Positions 1-7,610 of a stretch of DNA of 33,299 bases are shown here, piece after piece. Location: positions 1-33,299 of the forward strand of contig NZ_VCJS01000142.1 in NCBI RefSeq assembly GCF_005893125.1, given 5' to 3'. A program made the position numbers and the translations under genes. A model generated the notes under the pieces. It was not told the DNA's origin. It made no database searches and was given only the letters and a program-made list of their open reading frames with translations. The stretch comes from Nonomuraea basaltis. GTDB lineage: Bacteria; Actinomycetota; Actinomycetes; Streptosporangiales; Streptosporangiaceae. The stretch's first letter is position 1, and each line of letters opens with the position of its first letter.

Positions 1-19
1 AGATGTGTATAAGAGCCAG
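1..19 (+). other. Tn5/Nextera mosaic-end adapter remnant
   Basis: The first 19 bases match the transferred strand of the Tn5 mosaic end used in tagmentation libraries (AGATGTGTATAAGAGACAG) at 18 of 19 positions; the only difference is C for A at position 16. A match of this length exactly at the first base is best explained as untrimmed library adapter at a contig end, not genomic DNA. Bases just after it may also be unreliable. Confidence 0.85.
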
Positions 20-182
20 CCCGGCCCCCGCGGCTCACCCACCGCGGGCCGGCCCACCACAACACCACAAACATCCGCTCGTGTTTGCGAATCGAGCGCT
101 ACAGAGCGTCACCGACATCGGCATTGATCGCCCGGTCCTGCCGATGACCGCGCGACTGATCTTGTGGCGAGAGACCTGGGCA

Positions 183-260
183 GCAACGTCTGGCGCCTTG
201 AACCTCACCAGGCTCGACGCCTGGCTTACCGGAACGCCTCTGGCCCCGACCCGCACATAG
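183..260 (+). pseudogene. IS1182-type transposase, C-terminal scrap
   Basis: About 24 codons ending at the TAG at 258-260 read GALNLTRLDAW followed by LTGTPLAPTRT. This is the usual extreme C-terminus of IS1182-family DDE transposases (A-x-N-L-x-R-L-x-x-W-L-x-G-x-P-x-x-x-T-R-T). Nothing upstream in the frame looks like transposase and the contig edge is close, so the rest is lost or off the contig. The piece would follow almost directly on the end of the scrap at 4696-4840, but it is on the opposite strand. The rest of 20-323 shows no gene; there is a GC-rich inverted repeat near 24-49. Confidence 0.5.
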
Positions 261-323
261 CGCTTCGCCGCTCTGCGGCCCGCGGCGCGATGAGAGGTCT
301 GCTAAGACGGTGCCTCGTCCCTA

Positions 324-746
324 TTAGGCCCAGTCCACCTCATCGACGGTGTCGTTGTAGGGGGGCGGTTCCTCGATGGGCTGGCCGGGGAACAGCGGGC
401 GCGCCTGGCCACTTTTGCGGTCGATCAGGACAGCGAGGCCTTGGGCGTTGTTGACCCAGGAGGAGATGTTGTTGGCGGCGGAGGAGTCGCCGAGGCCGCC
501 GGGCATTGGCAGGTCGTTTAGGTCGACGCTGTAGCCGGCGCCGATACCGTAGGCCGGGCCGGAGCGGCCGTAGTCCCGGTACAGGCACAGGGTGGCGGGC
601 GGGCACGGCTCGCTGGGGCCGAGTTGGATCACACCCGGAGGCAAGGCATGGGCGGGGGCGGCTGCCGCAGGAAGGGCGAGGGTTCCGACGGCGGTGAGGG
701 CGGCCATGCCAGTCAGCAGACGGGCGAGGGTAGTGGTGCCGGGCAT
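324..746 (-). CDS. secreted peptidase inhibitor I36-like protein
   Basis: A 140-residue exported protein. The ATG at 746 is chosen over the upstream ATG at 788 because AGGAGG lies 10 bases before it. The N-terminus is a signal peptide: a short start, a hydrophobic run over roughly residues 7-35, then an Ala-rich region ending at a PAHA site. The mature part has a Cys pair (PCPPATLC, LYRDYGRSG) and a Y..D.NDLP....S..NNISSWVN pattern, as in the peptidase inhibitor family I36 (Streptomyces SMPI-like, beta-gamma-crystallin fold). Known members inhibit metalloproteases; that role is inferred here from family resemblance only. The acidic, proline-rich tail looks unstructured. The gene stands alone, with the convergent-facing IS scrap on one side and a broken efflux gene upstream. 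Confidence 0.75.
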   Translation of the reverse strand: MPGTTTLARLLTGMAALTAVGTLALPAAAAPAHALPPGVIQLGPSEPCPPATLCLYRDYGRSGPAYGIGAGYSVDLNDLPMPGGLGDSSAANNISSWVNNAQGLAVLIDRKSGQARPLFPGQPIEEPPPYNDTVDEVDWA

Positions 747-939
747 CGGTGTGGTACCTCCTGGAAGGCTTGCGGATTGACCCCGCACCTTTACGTAACT
801 GCTTGCACTCGAATAGTAGCTCCGAGTTGCTGTAAGCGGCTGTTAGCGACACCCGCCGCTGACGGTCTCGTGACACCTGGTGAGGTCATCCGCTTTCCCG
901 GCCGCGGCCGCACCGTGGTCCTGGCCGTCCTGGTGGGCT

Positions 940-2290
940 CTAGGGGTGCTTTGATTCGGGAACCGGAGGGCTGGCGGGCTCGGGGTCGGTGGAGGCGCGC
1001 ATTCTGCGGAGAACGACGGCGGCCGAGGCGGCGAAGGCAACCATGGCGATGATGCTGACGATGGCGATGACATGGAGCCCGTGGACGAAGGCGTCGTGGG
1101 CCGCGGCCACCAGCTGGTCGCCGAGACGGGCGGGCAGGCCTTTGGCCGTCTCCAGCGCGCCGCCGAGGGTGTTGAGCGCGGTGTCCGCCGCCTCGGGTGC
1201 GAGCCCGGCGGGGATCGTGTCGGTCAACCGGCTGTGATACGCGGTGGTGGCGATGCTGCCGAGAATCGCGATGCCGAGCGCTCCGCCCAGCTCGCTGCTG
1301 GTTTCGGAGACGGCCGAGGCCGCGCCGGCCCGCTCGGCCGGGGCGGATCCGACGATCATGTCGGTGCCCAGGACGGTGCCCGGCGCGATGCCGATGGACA
1401 GCACCACGGATCCGGTGATGAGCAGGGCGAGGCTGGAGGGCCCGACCTGGGTGAGCATTGCCAGGCCGATGATCGCGACGGCGAATCCACCGGTGATCAC
1501 GTAGACCGGGCGGAGCCGGCTCACCAGCGCCGGCGCCGCCATGGTCCCGACGATGCCCGCGGCGGTGCTGGGCAGCGTCCACAGCCCCGCCTGCAGCGCG
1601 GACAACCCTTCCACCAGCTGCAGGTATTGGGCGGTGAAGAAGTAGACGCCCATCATGACCATGATGCTGACCAGCAGGGTGCCCACCGAGGTGGTGAAGA
1701 CGCGGTCGCGGAACAGCCGGATGTCGATGAGGGGGTAGGCCAGCCTCAACTGGCGTCTGACGAACACGACGCCCGCGGCCAGGCCGGCGACGAAGGACAG
1801 GGCGGGTTGCCAGGTCAGGCCGTCTGCCGCGATCTGCTTGAGGCAGTAAACCAGGGCCAGTACCGCAACGATGGACAGCAGGACGCTGGACAGGTCGACC
1901 CGTCCCGGGGAGGGGTCGCGATATTCGGGCAGCAGCAGCGGCCCCGCGGCCAGCAGCAGCACCATCACCGGCACGGCCAGCAGGAACACCGAACCCCACC
2001 AGAAGCTGTCCAGCATGAAGCCCGCGACCAGCGGGCCGATCGCGCCGCCGGTCATGAAGCTCATCATCCACACCGAGATGGCGACGGTGCGCTGCTTGTC
2101 GTCGTGGAACATGGTGCGGATCAACGACATGGTGGAGGGCATCAGGGTCGAGCCGCCGATCCCGAGCAGGGCTCGCGCGGCGATGAGCATCTCGGCGCTG
2201 CCGGCGTAGGCGGCCAGGACCGAGGCGACCCCGAACGCGGCAGCGCCGGCCAGCAGGAGCCGCCGGCGTCCGATCCGGTCGCCGAGGGTT
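940..2290 (-). pseudogene. MFS drug transporter (DHA2), 5'-truncated
   Basis: The intact-looking ORF from the ATG at 2190 gives 416 residues of a DHA2/EmrB-QacA-type multidrug transporter. Recognisable sequence continues upstream of that ATG in the same frame (GDRIGRRRLLLAG, the MFS loop 2-3 motif A) up to about 2290, where a TGA closes the frame at about 2317-2319. TM1, TM2 and the D-rich first helix are therefore missing, about 60-70 residues, and no ATG, GTG or TTG precedes the motif-A segment in frame. The remaining helices, the GIGGSTLMPS motif-C region and the C-terminal half look normal. A protein starting at 2190 would begin inside TM3, so I read this as a decayed gene. A short ORF from ATG 2348 in another frame (MTTPLSPRFTDRPSMQPLNE) could be the original N-terminus left after a deletion. 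Confidence 0.75.
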
Positions 2291-2445
2291 CGTTCAGGGG
2301 TTGCATCGAGGGCCGATCAGTGAAACGGGGTGACAGGGGAGTCGTCATGGCTCCCAGGACCGGACTGATCTTGTGTTGTGGCTCAAGTGCGCGCGCCGCA
2401 TGGCGCTCAGAAGGATTCCGGAGCGATGTGGAACGGGTTCCGGCG

Positions 2446-3543
2446 TCAGCCGGGCCGTTGCCCGGCCTTGTCGACGACAGCGGCCTTGATTAGGGCGTCC
2501 CAGTTGTGGATTTCGCCCTTCTTCATGGTGTCAAAAGGTCCGTCATCGTGGTCCTTGACCACGATGGTGCGGTAGCCCAGGTACTCATAGGTCTTCGGAT
2601 TGATGAAGATCTCGTCGCGCAGGTAGCCGTCCAGGACGTGGTAGAGGGTGATGCCCCGGCGTTTGAGCAGGTCGGAGGACTTGGCTTCGTATCGGACGCC
2701 CGGGATCTTGGCCATGGCACCGTACATGGCGGCGCGGAGCCTGGGTGGGAGGGCGGCGTCCCCCATGCCCATCGCGATCAGCTGGAACGCCCACCTGTCG
2801 CGCTGTACGGAGGTGAGGCGTGGCAGTGATTCCTCCGCCAGCCGCTTCGCCTCCTCGGGGGTCTTGCCCCTGGCCTCCGCCCGTTCCTCGGCGGAGCGCA
2901 GGGAGGAGCTGTGATGCCTGGCGTTCTCCGTGTCGACGGTCTCGTAGATCCGGGCCAGCAACTGATCGGCGTCGGTCGGCAGGGCGAGCAGGTAGGGGTA
3001 GGCCACCTCGAACTCCGACCCCTTGGAGATCTCGAGCTTGCCCTTCTCGACGGTGGCGAACGCCTTGTCGTTGAGCTGCCGCCACTGTTCGCGGGTGTTC
3101 GTCACCGCCGGCATGCCGCGCAGCCATTGCCCGCCGTCCACCCGCGTCTGGGCGCGCAGGCTCTTCACGTAGCCCCACTGCGTGGGCCCGGCACTCCATT
3201 CGGGCTCGTCGGAGGCCAGCACCGCCGCGTTGTCGGCCAGGTCCTGGGCGTTCGCCACCGGGCGCAGCCGCAGCTCGGTGACGGCGGCGGAGGGCCGCGC
3301 CTGGGGAACCTCGACGCCCTTTTCCCGAGTGACGCCCGGGACGACCGTCGTGGCCACGGCGAGCAGCGCGGCGGCGGCCGCCCCGGCCAGGCTCAGCCCC
3401 CACACCGGCCGGATGCGGCGGGCCCGCGGACGCCTGCTCCCGCGCATGTGACCCGCCAGGCGGGACCGGGCCGCGCCGATCGACTCCGGGGCGGCCCCCG
3501 GCAGCGCGTCGTGATAGCGGCGCAGCTCCTGCAGTTCTTCCAT
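2446..3543 (-). CDS. CU044_5270 family membrane protein, sigma-factor partner
   Basis: A 365-residue protein of the actinobacterial CU044_5270 family. The N-terminus is a short cytoplasmic segment (MEELQELRRYHDALPGA), followed by an Arg-rich stretch and one transmembrane helix at about residues 48-68. The rest is a large extracytoplasmic domain with conserved WGYVKSLR and TYEYLGYRTIVV-type elements. Its ATG lies 3 bases after the TGA of the ECF sigma gene, so the two are one operon and probably translationally coupled. By position and topology it resembles an anti-sigma factor or sensor for that sigma factor. The family has no established biochemical function, so this role is inference. The length is normal and no lesion is seen. 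Confidence 0.85.
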   Translation of the reverse strand: MEELQELRRYHDALPGAAPESIGAARSRLAGHMRGSRRPRARRIRPVWGLSLAGAAAAALLAVATTVVPGVTREKGVEVPQARPSAAVTELRLRPVANAQDLADNAAVLASDEPEWSAGPTQWGYVKSLRAQTRVDGGQWLRGMPAVTNTREQWRQLNDKAFATVEKGKLEISKGSEFEVAYPYLLALPTDADQLLARIYETVDTENARHHSSSLRSAEERAEARGKTPEEAKRLAEESLPRLTSVQRDRWAFQLIAMGMGDAALPPRLRAAMYGAMAKIPGVRYEAKSSDLLKRRGITLYHVLDGYLRDEIFINPKTYEYLGYRTIVVKDHDDGPFDTMKKGEIHNWDALIKAAVVDKAGQRPG

Positions 3544-3546
3544 GAT

Positions 3547-4140
3547 TCAGACCCCCTTCGCCGCGTGACCCAGTGTCTTGCGCAGTTTGGTTCTGGCCCG
3601 GTGCACCCGGGAGCTGACAGTGCCGATCGGGATGCCCAGGGCGAAGGCCACCTCCGCGTAGCTGAGGTCGGCGCAGGCCACCAGCATCAGCGCGTCGCGG
3701 TCGCCCCGGGACAGGCTCTCCAGGCCGCGTGCCAGCCGAGGGCTGAGCTGCTCGGCGGTCACCCGGTCGGTGACCCGGTCGGCGTGGCCCTCCACGTCGT
3801 CGCGGGCAGCCGAGCGGCTGAGGGCCCGGTAGAGGCGGAGCTCGCCGCGGCGATGACGGCCGATGAGATTGGTGGCGATGCCGTACAGCCAGGCCTTGGC
3901 CTCCGGGCGGGTCAGGTCGTAGCGGTCGCGCTGGTCGAACGCCGCCAGGAAGGTCTCCGCGGCCACGTCGTCGGCGGCGCCGGGCCCGAGCCGGGCGGCG
4001 GCGTAGCGGTGGATCGTGGTGAAGTACCGGTCGAAGATCATCGAGAACCACTCCGGATCGTGCCGCGAGTTCGCGATGACCGAAGCGTCGTCCGGCTCCG
4101 CGGCCAGCCGTGTGGCGGGATATGAAGAAGGGTCATGCAT
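3547..4140 (-). CDS. ECF RNA polymerase sigma factor
   Basis: A 197-residue ECF sigma-70 factor. Region 2 spans about residues 30-100 (MIFDRYFTTIHRYAAARLG, DDVAAETFLAAFDQRDRYD, AKAWLYGIATNLIGRHRR). Region 4 spans about 130-185, with a DALMLVACADLSYAEVAFAL helix and the recognition helix GIPIGTVSSRVHRARTKLRK. Start at ATG 4140, with GAAAGG about 7 bases upstream. It directs RNA polymerase to a small regulon, often including its own operon; the downstream CU044_5270 membrane protein probably controls it. No extra C-terminal domain is present. The ECF subgroup cannot be fixed by eye. Confidence 0.92.
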   Translation of the reverse strand: MHDPSSYPATRLAAEPDDASVIANSRHDPEWFSMIFDRYFTTIHRYAAARLGPGAADDVAAETFLAAFDQRDRYDLTRPEAKAWLYGIATNLIGRHRRGELRLYRALSRSAARDDVEGHADRVTDRVTAEQLSPRLARGLESLSRGDRDALMLVACADLSYAEVAFALGIPIGTVSSRVHRARTKLRKTLGHAAKGV

Positions 4141-4695
4141 CCGGCGCCTTTCTCGAAAGAGGATCGGCGCTGATTGCCCGATGCGGGCGTCCTTGTTCGC
4201 GGTTATTTCGCAGAGCCCGCCGGAGAGCGATGACGATCAGCGTCCCGCCATGGCCCGTAGCGCCCCCACGCCGATCAGCCACGGCCGGTCACTGTACCCG
4301 GCGTACCGCTACGCGGGCGGACCAGAGGTCGGCGGCCGCTGTTGTGCGGTGTGCTGAAGATCACATCTAAGCTCCGTATCAGTGCTGGACCCGACGATCT
4401 CCCAGAGTTCATGCGAACCGAAGGTTTCTCGGGCGGAACCGATGGGTCTTCAGGGCTCATGGATCGGCCGCCGCCCGGCCGAGGGCCTGCTACGCGGCAT
4501 CGCCTTTGAGCGCTCCGCCGTCTCGCGGGTCGTCGACCGGGCCACCGGCAACATGGTCGGCGTCTGGGCCCTGGTCGCCGTGCACGGCGCGAAGGTCCCC
4601 GGAATCGGCCGCCCCCTGGTGCTCCAGCAGATACAGGCTCGGGGTCATCGCCTGATCCAGCCCACCTGCACCGGGGGCCGCACACCACACCGTTT
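4141..4695. other. gene-poor region upstream of the sigma operon
   Basis: No convincing gene in about 550 bases. The left part (4141-4300) should carry the promoter of the minus-strand sigma/CU044_5270 operon, but I could not pick a clear -35/-10 pair. The open frames on both strands here lack family motifs and start signals and look like high-GC chance frames. The stretch merges into the transposase scrap at about 4696-4840 and may be degraded insertion-sequence flank. Confidence 0.4.
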
Positions 4696-4840
4696 CCCCC
4701 TGGAGGTGCTCGAGCCGGGTCTTGTCCAGGCCGATAGAGCGGGCGCGGCGGATCTCGGTGACCGCGACGGCTTGGCTGATCGTCCCTTCGATCCCCGATC
4801 TGGGCGCGTACCTGGCCTTCCACTCCGCCGTCGTCTGAAC
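4696..4840 (-). pseudogene. IS1182-type transposase, internal C-terminal scrap
   Basis: On the minus strand about 47 codons read TTAEWKARYAPRSGIEGTIS, then a QAVAVTEIRRARSIGL run, ending KTRLEHLQ. This is the region around the catalytic Glu (the E of GIEGT) of IS1182-family DDE transposases, where the usual form is AEWK..YA.RAGVEGTISQ. The resemblance stops abruptly on both sides: the upstream zinc-finger and RNase H core are missing and so is the final NL.RL..W segment, which appears instead near position 200 of the window. It sits in an open frame of 4490-4948, but only this part is transposase. Confidence 0.7.
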
Positions 4841-4997
4841 GCCAGCGCGGGCTCCCAATACCCGATGGCGGCGGGCTGCTCGGGGTCGTGGCTGCCGCAC
4901 ATCCCGGAGGGCCACTCCAGTCGGCATCGCCCGTTCCTCCTTCTTCACACGCCTTCGCCCGCTCTTCGCTCACCGCGAACCGCTGCCTGATTGCTGA

Positions 4998-5036
4998 GTG
5001 GGCGCATGCCCACTATTGTGGGCGCATGCCCACTAT
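4998..5036. promoter_or_regulatory. tandem palindromic operator over methyltransferase start
   Basis: The 19-mer GTGGGCGCATGCCCACTAT occurs twice in tandem, at 4998-5016 and 5018-5036, a 20-bp period (two helical turns). Each copy is an inverted repeat with arms GTGGGC and GCCCAC around a 4-base core. The second copy contains the likely start codon of the methyltransferase (ATG 5026). Two phased palindromes at the start of a gene are typical of a repressor-binding site. The regulator is not identified and none is adjacent. Confidence 0.6.
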
Positions 5037-5847
5037 ATCGCAGGAGCAACCAGAGCCTCCGCGGAACGAGCCCCATAAGGCCAGGCAGATGGCGGAGTCG
5101 TTCGGGATCGACGCCGAACGCTACGACCGGGCCCGACCCGACTATCCCGATGCCCTGGTGCAGCAGATCATCGCTGCCAGCCCTGGCCCCGACATCGTCG
5201 ACGTCGGCTGCGGCACCGGCATAGAAGCCCGTCAGTTCCTGGCGGCCGGGTGCAGGGTGCTGGGTGTCGAGCCGGACGTACGAATGGCCGAGTTCGCCCG
5301 CCGTACCGGGGTCGAGGTCGAGGTGGCGACGTTCGAGGACTGGGACGCCGCCGGTCGCACCTTCGACGCGGTCGTCGCCGGGCAGTCCTGGCACTGGGTG
5401 GACCCGGTCGCGGGCGCGGCCAAGGCGGCGCAGGTGCTGCGTCCCGGCGGCCTGCTGGCGGTGTTCGCGCACGCGTACGACCCGCCGCCCTTCGTCGCGG
5501 AGGCGTTCGCCACCGTCTTCCGGAAGGTGGCGCCCGACTCGCCGCTCAGCGCCGGACCGCCGAGGCCGGCCCAGGACATCTACCAGGCGATGTTCGCCAC
5601 GTTCACCGACGGCATCCGGAGGACGGTCGGGTTCGGCGAGCCGGAGCAGTGGCGATTCGACTGGGAGCGGTACTACAGCCGCGACGATTGGCTCGACCTG
5701 CTGCCGACCACCGGCGCGCTCACCCAACTCCCACCGGGCAGGGTGGCCGAGGTGCTGGAGGGCGTCGGGGCCGCCATCGACGCGATCGGAGGCGGCTTCA
5801 CCATGGCCTACACCACGATGACGACCGCCGTGTCACTGAACACCTGA
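5026..5847 (+). CDS. class I SAM-dependent methyltransferase
   Basis: A 273-residue Rossmann-fold methyltransferase. Motif I (IVDVGCGTGIEARQFLAAG) lies at about residues 57-75, the acidic post-I residue is in VLGVEPDVRMAEFAR, and AGQSWHWVDP plus AAQVLRPGGLLAVF form the later core strands. The start is uncertain: ATG 5026 lies inside a palindromic repeat without a ribosome-binding site, while ATG 5089 (MAESFGIDAERYDRARPDYP) has AAGG at a usable distance and begins where homology to this family normally starts. The substrate is not predictable; this type occurs widely as small-molecule methyltransferases. The hairpin at 5969-5995 follows the stop codon. Confidence 0.88.
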   Translation: MPTISQEQPEPPRNEPHKARQMAESFGIDAERYDRARPDYPDALVQQIIAASPGPDIVDVGCGTGIEARQFLAAGCRVLGVEPDVRMAEFARRTGVEVEVATFEDWDAAGRTFDAVVAGQSWHWVDPVAGAAKAAQVLRPGGLLAVFAHAYDPPPFVAEAFATVFRKVAPDSPLSAGPPRPAQDIYQAMFATFTDGIRRTVGFGEPEQWRFDWERYYSRDDWLDLLPTTGALTQLPPGRVAEVLEGVGAAIDAIGGGFTMAYTTMTTAVSLNT

Positions 5848-5968
5848 GTCGTCCACCACTCCGAGGGCGCGTGGGCCGCGCGTGCGTACTCCGCGCCTCG
5901 ACGACGACGGCCGGTGGCACCTCCCGCGCAACTGCCTGGTCAAGCTGGTGATGCTGATCAGGCCGCAC

Positions 5969-5995
5969 GCCGTAGCCGACGGGATCGGCTACGGC
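5969..5995. terminator. hairpin between convergent genes
   Basis: A perfect 11-bp stem, GCCGTAGCCGA paired with TCGGCTACGGC, with a 5-base loop. It lies between the methyltransferase (plus) and the DUF998 gene (minus), which converge here. There is no U-tract, as is common for actinomycete terminators, so it probably acts in both directions. Confidence 0.6.
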
Positions 5996-6046
5996 TGTGC
6001 GGTCACGAGCAAACGAGCGCCGCCGGCGTGGACCGAAAGTGACGCC

Positions 6047-6736
6047 CTATCCGGTAGCCCCTGTGAAGCGCGACTCGCGGAGGAGTCGGAGGGAAATCGC
6101 GGAGGTCCACGTCCAGCCGAAGGTAGCGGCGATGTAGATGAGGAGGGCCCCGGGCGGGGCCGCGATCGTTTCGAGGGGTGCGAGAAGGATCAGTCCAGTG
6201 GCGATGCTGTAGGTCGCCCATCGGTGTTGCTTGGCGGCGGCGAACCTGCGGCCGAAGATCAGGCACGCGGCCATCCATGACATGATGGCCGCGCCGAAGG
6301 CCACGGCGTGCAACCCGCCGTGCCAGGTGAGGGAGTCGGGCTTGCCGTCGGGGGTTCCGAGGGGGTAGCCGAAGGCGGGATCGATGACGAACACGCCACC
6401 GGCGATCATCGACATGCCCATGATGGCGATCAGCAGCGGGCCCCAGGTGCCGCCTGCTTGGAAGTGCAGCACTTGCCGCATGCCGGTGGCCGCGACGACG
6501 AACAGCAGGCCGCAGAGCACGAAGTTGGTGATCTGGATCCAGCCGAGATCGCCCAGGCTCAGGTAGCTGAAGGCATTACGGGTGAGATCGAACCCTTGAC
6601 GGGTGAACGCCTGACCGTAGCTGACCATTAGGTACAGCGGCCCGGCGACGATGCCGCACACAAGCCGCATCTGCGTCGTCCGCGAACTTGGTTCCGAGGG
6701 TGTCCGAGCGGTCGCGGTGGTGGTCTGATGAGTCAC
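6047..6736 (-). CDS. DUF998 domain membrane protein
   Basis: A 229-residue polytopic membrane protein of the DUF998 family. The start is GTG at 6736 with AAGGA about 8 bases upstream. After a Thr/Ser-rich cytoplasmic leader, the first helix begins near residue 24 (RLVCGIVAGPLYLMVSY). The family signature F.LTRNAFSYLSLGDLGWIQ follows, then about five more helices and the F.IDPAFGYPLGTP...W HGGLH loop. The family is of unknown function. It is followed after about 130 bases on the upstream side by the MDMPI-like gene on the same strand, so the two may be co-transcribed, though the gap is large. Confidence 0.85.
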   Translation of the reverse strand: MTHQTTTATARTPSEPSSRTTQMRLVCGIVAGPLYLMVSYGQAFTRQGFDLTRNAFSYLSLGDLGWIQITNFVLCGLLFVVAATGMRQVLHFQAGGTWGPLLIAIMGMSMIAGGVFVIDPAFGYPLGTPDGKPDSLTWHGGLHAVAFGAAIMSWMAACLIFGRRFAAAKQHRWATYSIATGLILLAPLETIAAPPGALLIYIAATFGWTWTSAISLRLLRESRFTGATG

Positions 6737-6866
6737 GATGCCTGTCCTTACACGTGCTATTGGCGTGTTCCGATGTCGCCGAGCGGTACCGATCCGGGGG
6801 GTACGCAGCCGTCAGGGCGCGAATTGATCGATCTCGTACTTCCCGGGTGTCGTTCGTCGTCATCGG

Positions 6867-7490
6867 CTATTGGGAGAACCGTGTCGCAGCCTCGCCCTTG
6901 AGTCGGCCTGGCGGCAGGCGTCGCCCGCAGAGTGCGAGGAGTAGATCCTGTGCCAGGCCCCGGACCGGCGTTCCTGTGCCGTAGCTCCAGTCAAGGTCAG
7001 TCGCCTGCAACATGACCTTGGTCAGGTCGGTTCCGAAGAATGCGATGTTTTTCGGCCGCATCCCGGCCAGCACTAGGGCAACCCGTTCGGGCGGGACGTG
7101 GCGGCTCAGCCCTAGACCGACCGTGATGTCGAGTCCGTGGATGACGTCGTGCGAGAGCGCCCCGTGGACACCTCCACGAGGCGGTGTCCACGGGTGTGCG
7201 ACGTTGTCTCGCAGCCACGCGAGCAGCCTCTCAGGCGGCAATGTGGCAGCGTCGTGGCGCGCGCACTGGTCGGCCATGCGATTGAAGTTTCCGCCGGCCT
7301 TCGCCAGTTCCACCAGTGTCCGCCTGAACGAAGTCCGGAAGGGCATCGTCGTATGGGCGATCACCTCTCGCACCCTCCAGCCGTCACACAGCGTGGGCGC
7401 GTCCCACTGTTCTGGCCGGAAAGTGACGAGCAGATCTGCCTGTTCACGACGTTCCGCCATCACCTCGGCCCGAAGGTCATCTTCGGTCAT
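6867..7490 (-). CDS. maleylpyruvate isomerase family mycothiol-dependent enzyme
   Basis: A 207-residue protein with the DinB-like MDMPI N-terminal fold. ATG 7490 is chosen because AGGAGG precedes it by about 7 bases, so the longer frame back to 7607 is not used. Visible signatures are W..PTLCDGWRVREVIAHT (with the metal-binding His), the ALSHDVIHGLDI motif with a further His pair, and a C-terminal W.YG.G.PVRGLAQDLLLALCGR segment. Family members use mycothiol as cofactor in isomerase or detoxifying thiol-transfer reactions; the actual substrate is unknown. It is divergent from the SigG-like sigma gene with about 120 bases between them, which suggests a shared stress response. A 12-bp perfect inverted repeat lies inside the gene at 7161-7194. 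Confidence 0.85.
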   Translation of the reverse strand: MTEDDLRAEVMAERREQADLLVTFRPEQWDAPTLCDGWRVREVIAHTTMPFRTSFRRTLVELAKAGGNFNRMADQCARHDAATLPPERLLAWLRDNVAHPWTPPRGGVHGALSHDVIHGLDITVGLGLSRHVPPERVALVLAGMRPKNIAFFGTDLTKVMLQATDLDWSYGTGTPVRGLAQDLLLALCGRRLPPGRLKGEAATRFSQ

Positions 7491-7610
7491 TACCTGCCTC
7501 CTATCGTTCAGCGCACAGGTCAGCCGCGCCGCTCTGTGTGTGTACGAGGCCAGAGACGAAAAGTCATCGGTCGTCGCCGCACCGTCGGTGACGGCGCGTA
7601 TGGTCAAGAG

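Noticed and set aside
24..49. GC-rich inverted repeat near the left edge as a terminator
   Set aside because: It is adjacent to adapter sequence at the contig edge with no gene it could serve; not supportable.
2142..2348. short minus-strand frame MTTPLSPRF... as an independent gene
   Set aside because: Most of it overlaps transporter sequence out of frame, and the spacing of its upstream GGGAG is too short. It is kept only as a possible remnant of the transporter's N-terminus.
1072..2493. 473-codon plus-strand open frame
   Set aside because: It is antisense to the DHA2 transporter, Gly/Gln/Asp/Arg-rich and without domain motifs; a typical high-GC shadow frame.
4382..4990. 202-codon plus-strand open frame
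   Set aside because: Overlaps the transposase scrap on the other strand and shows no family motif or ribosome-binding site; probably a chance frame.
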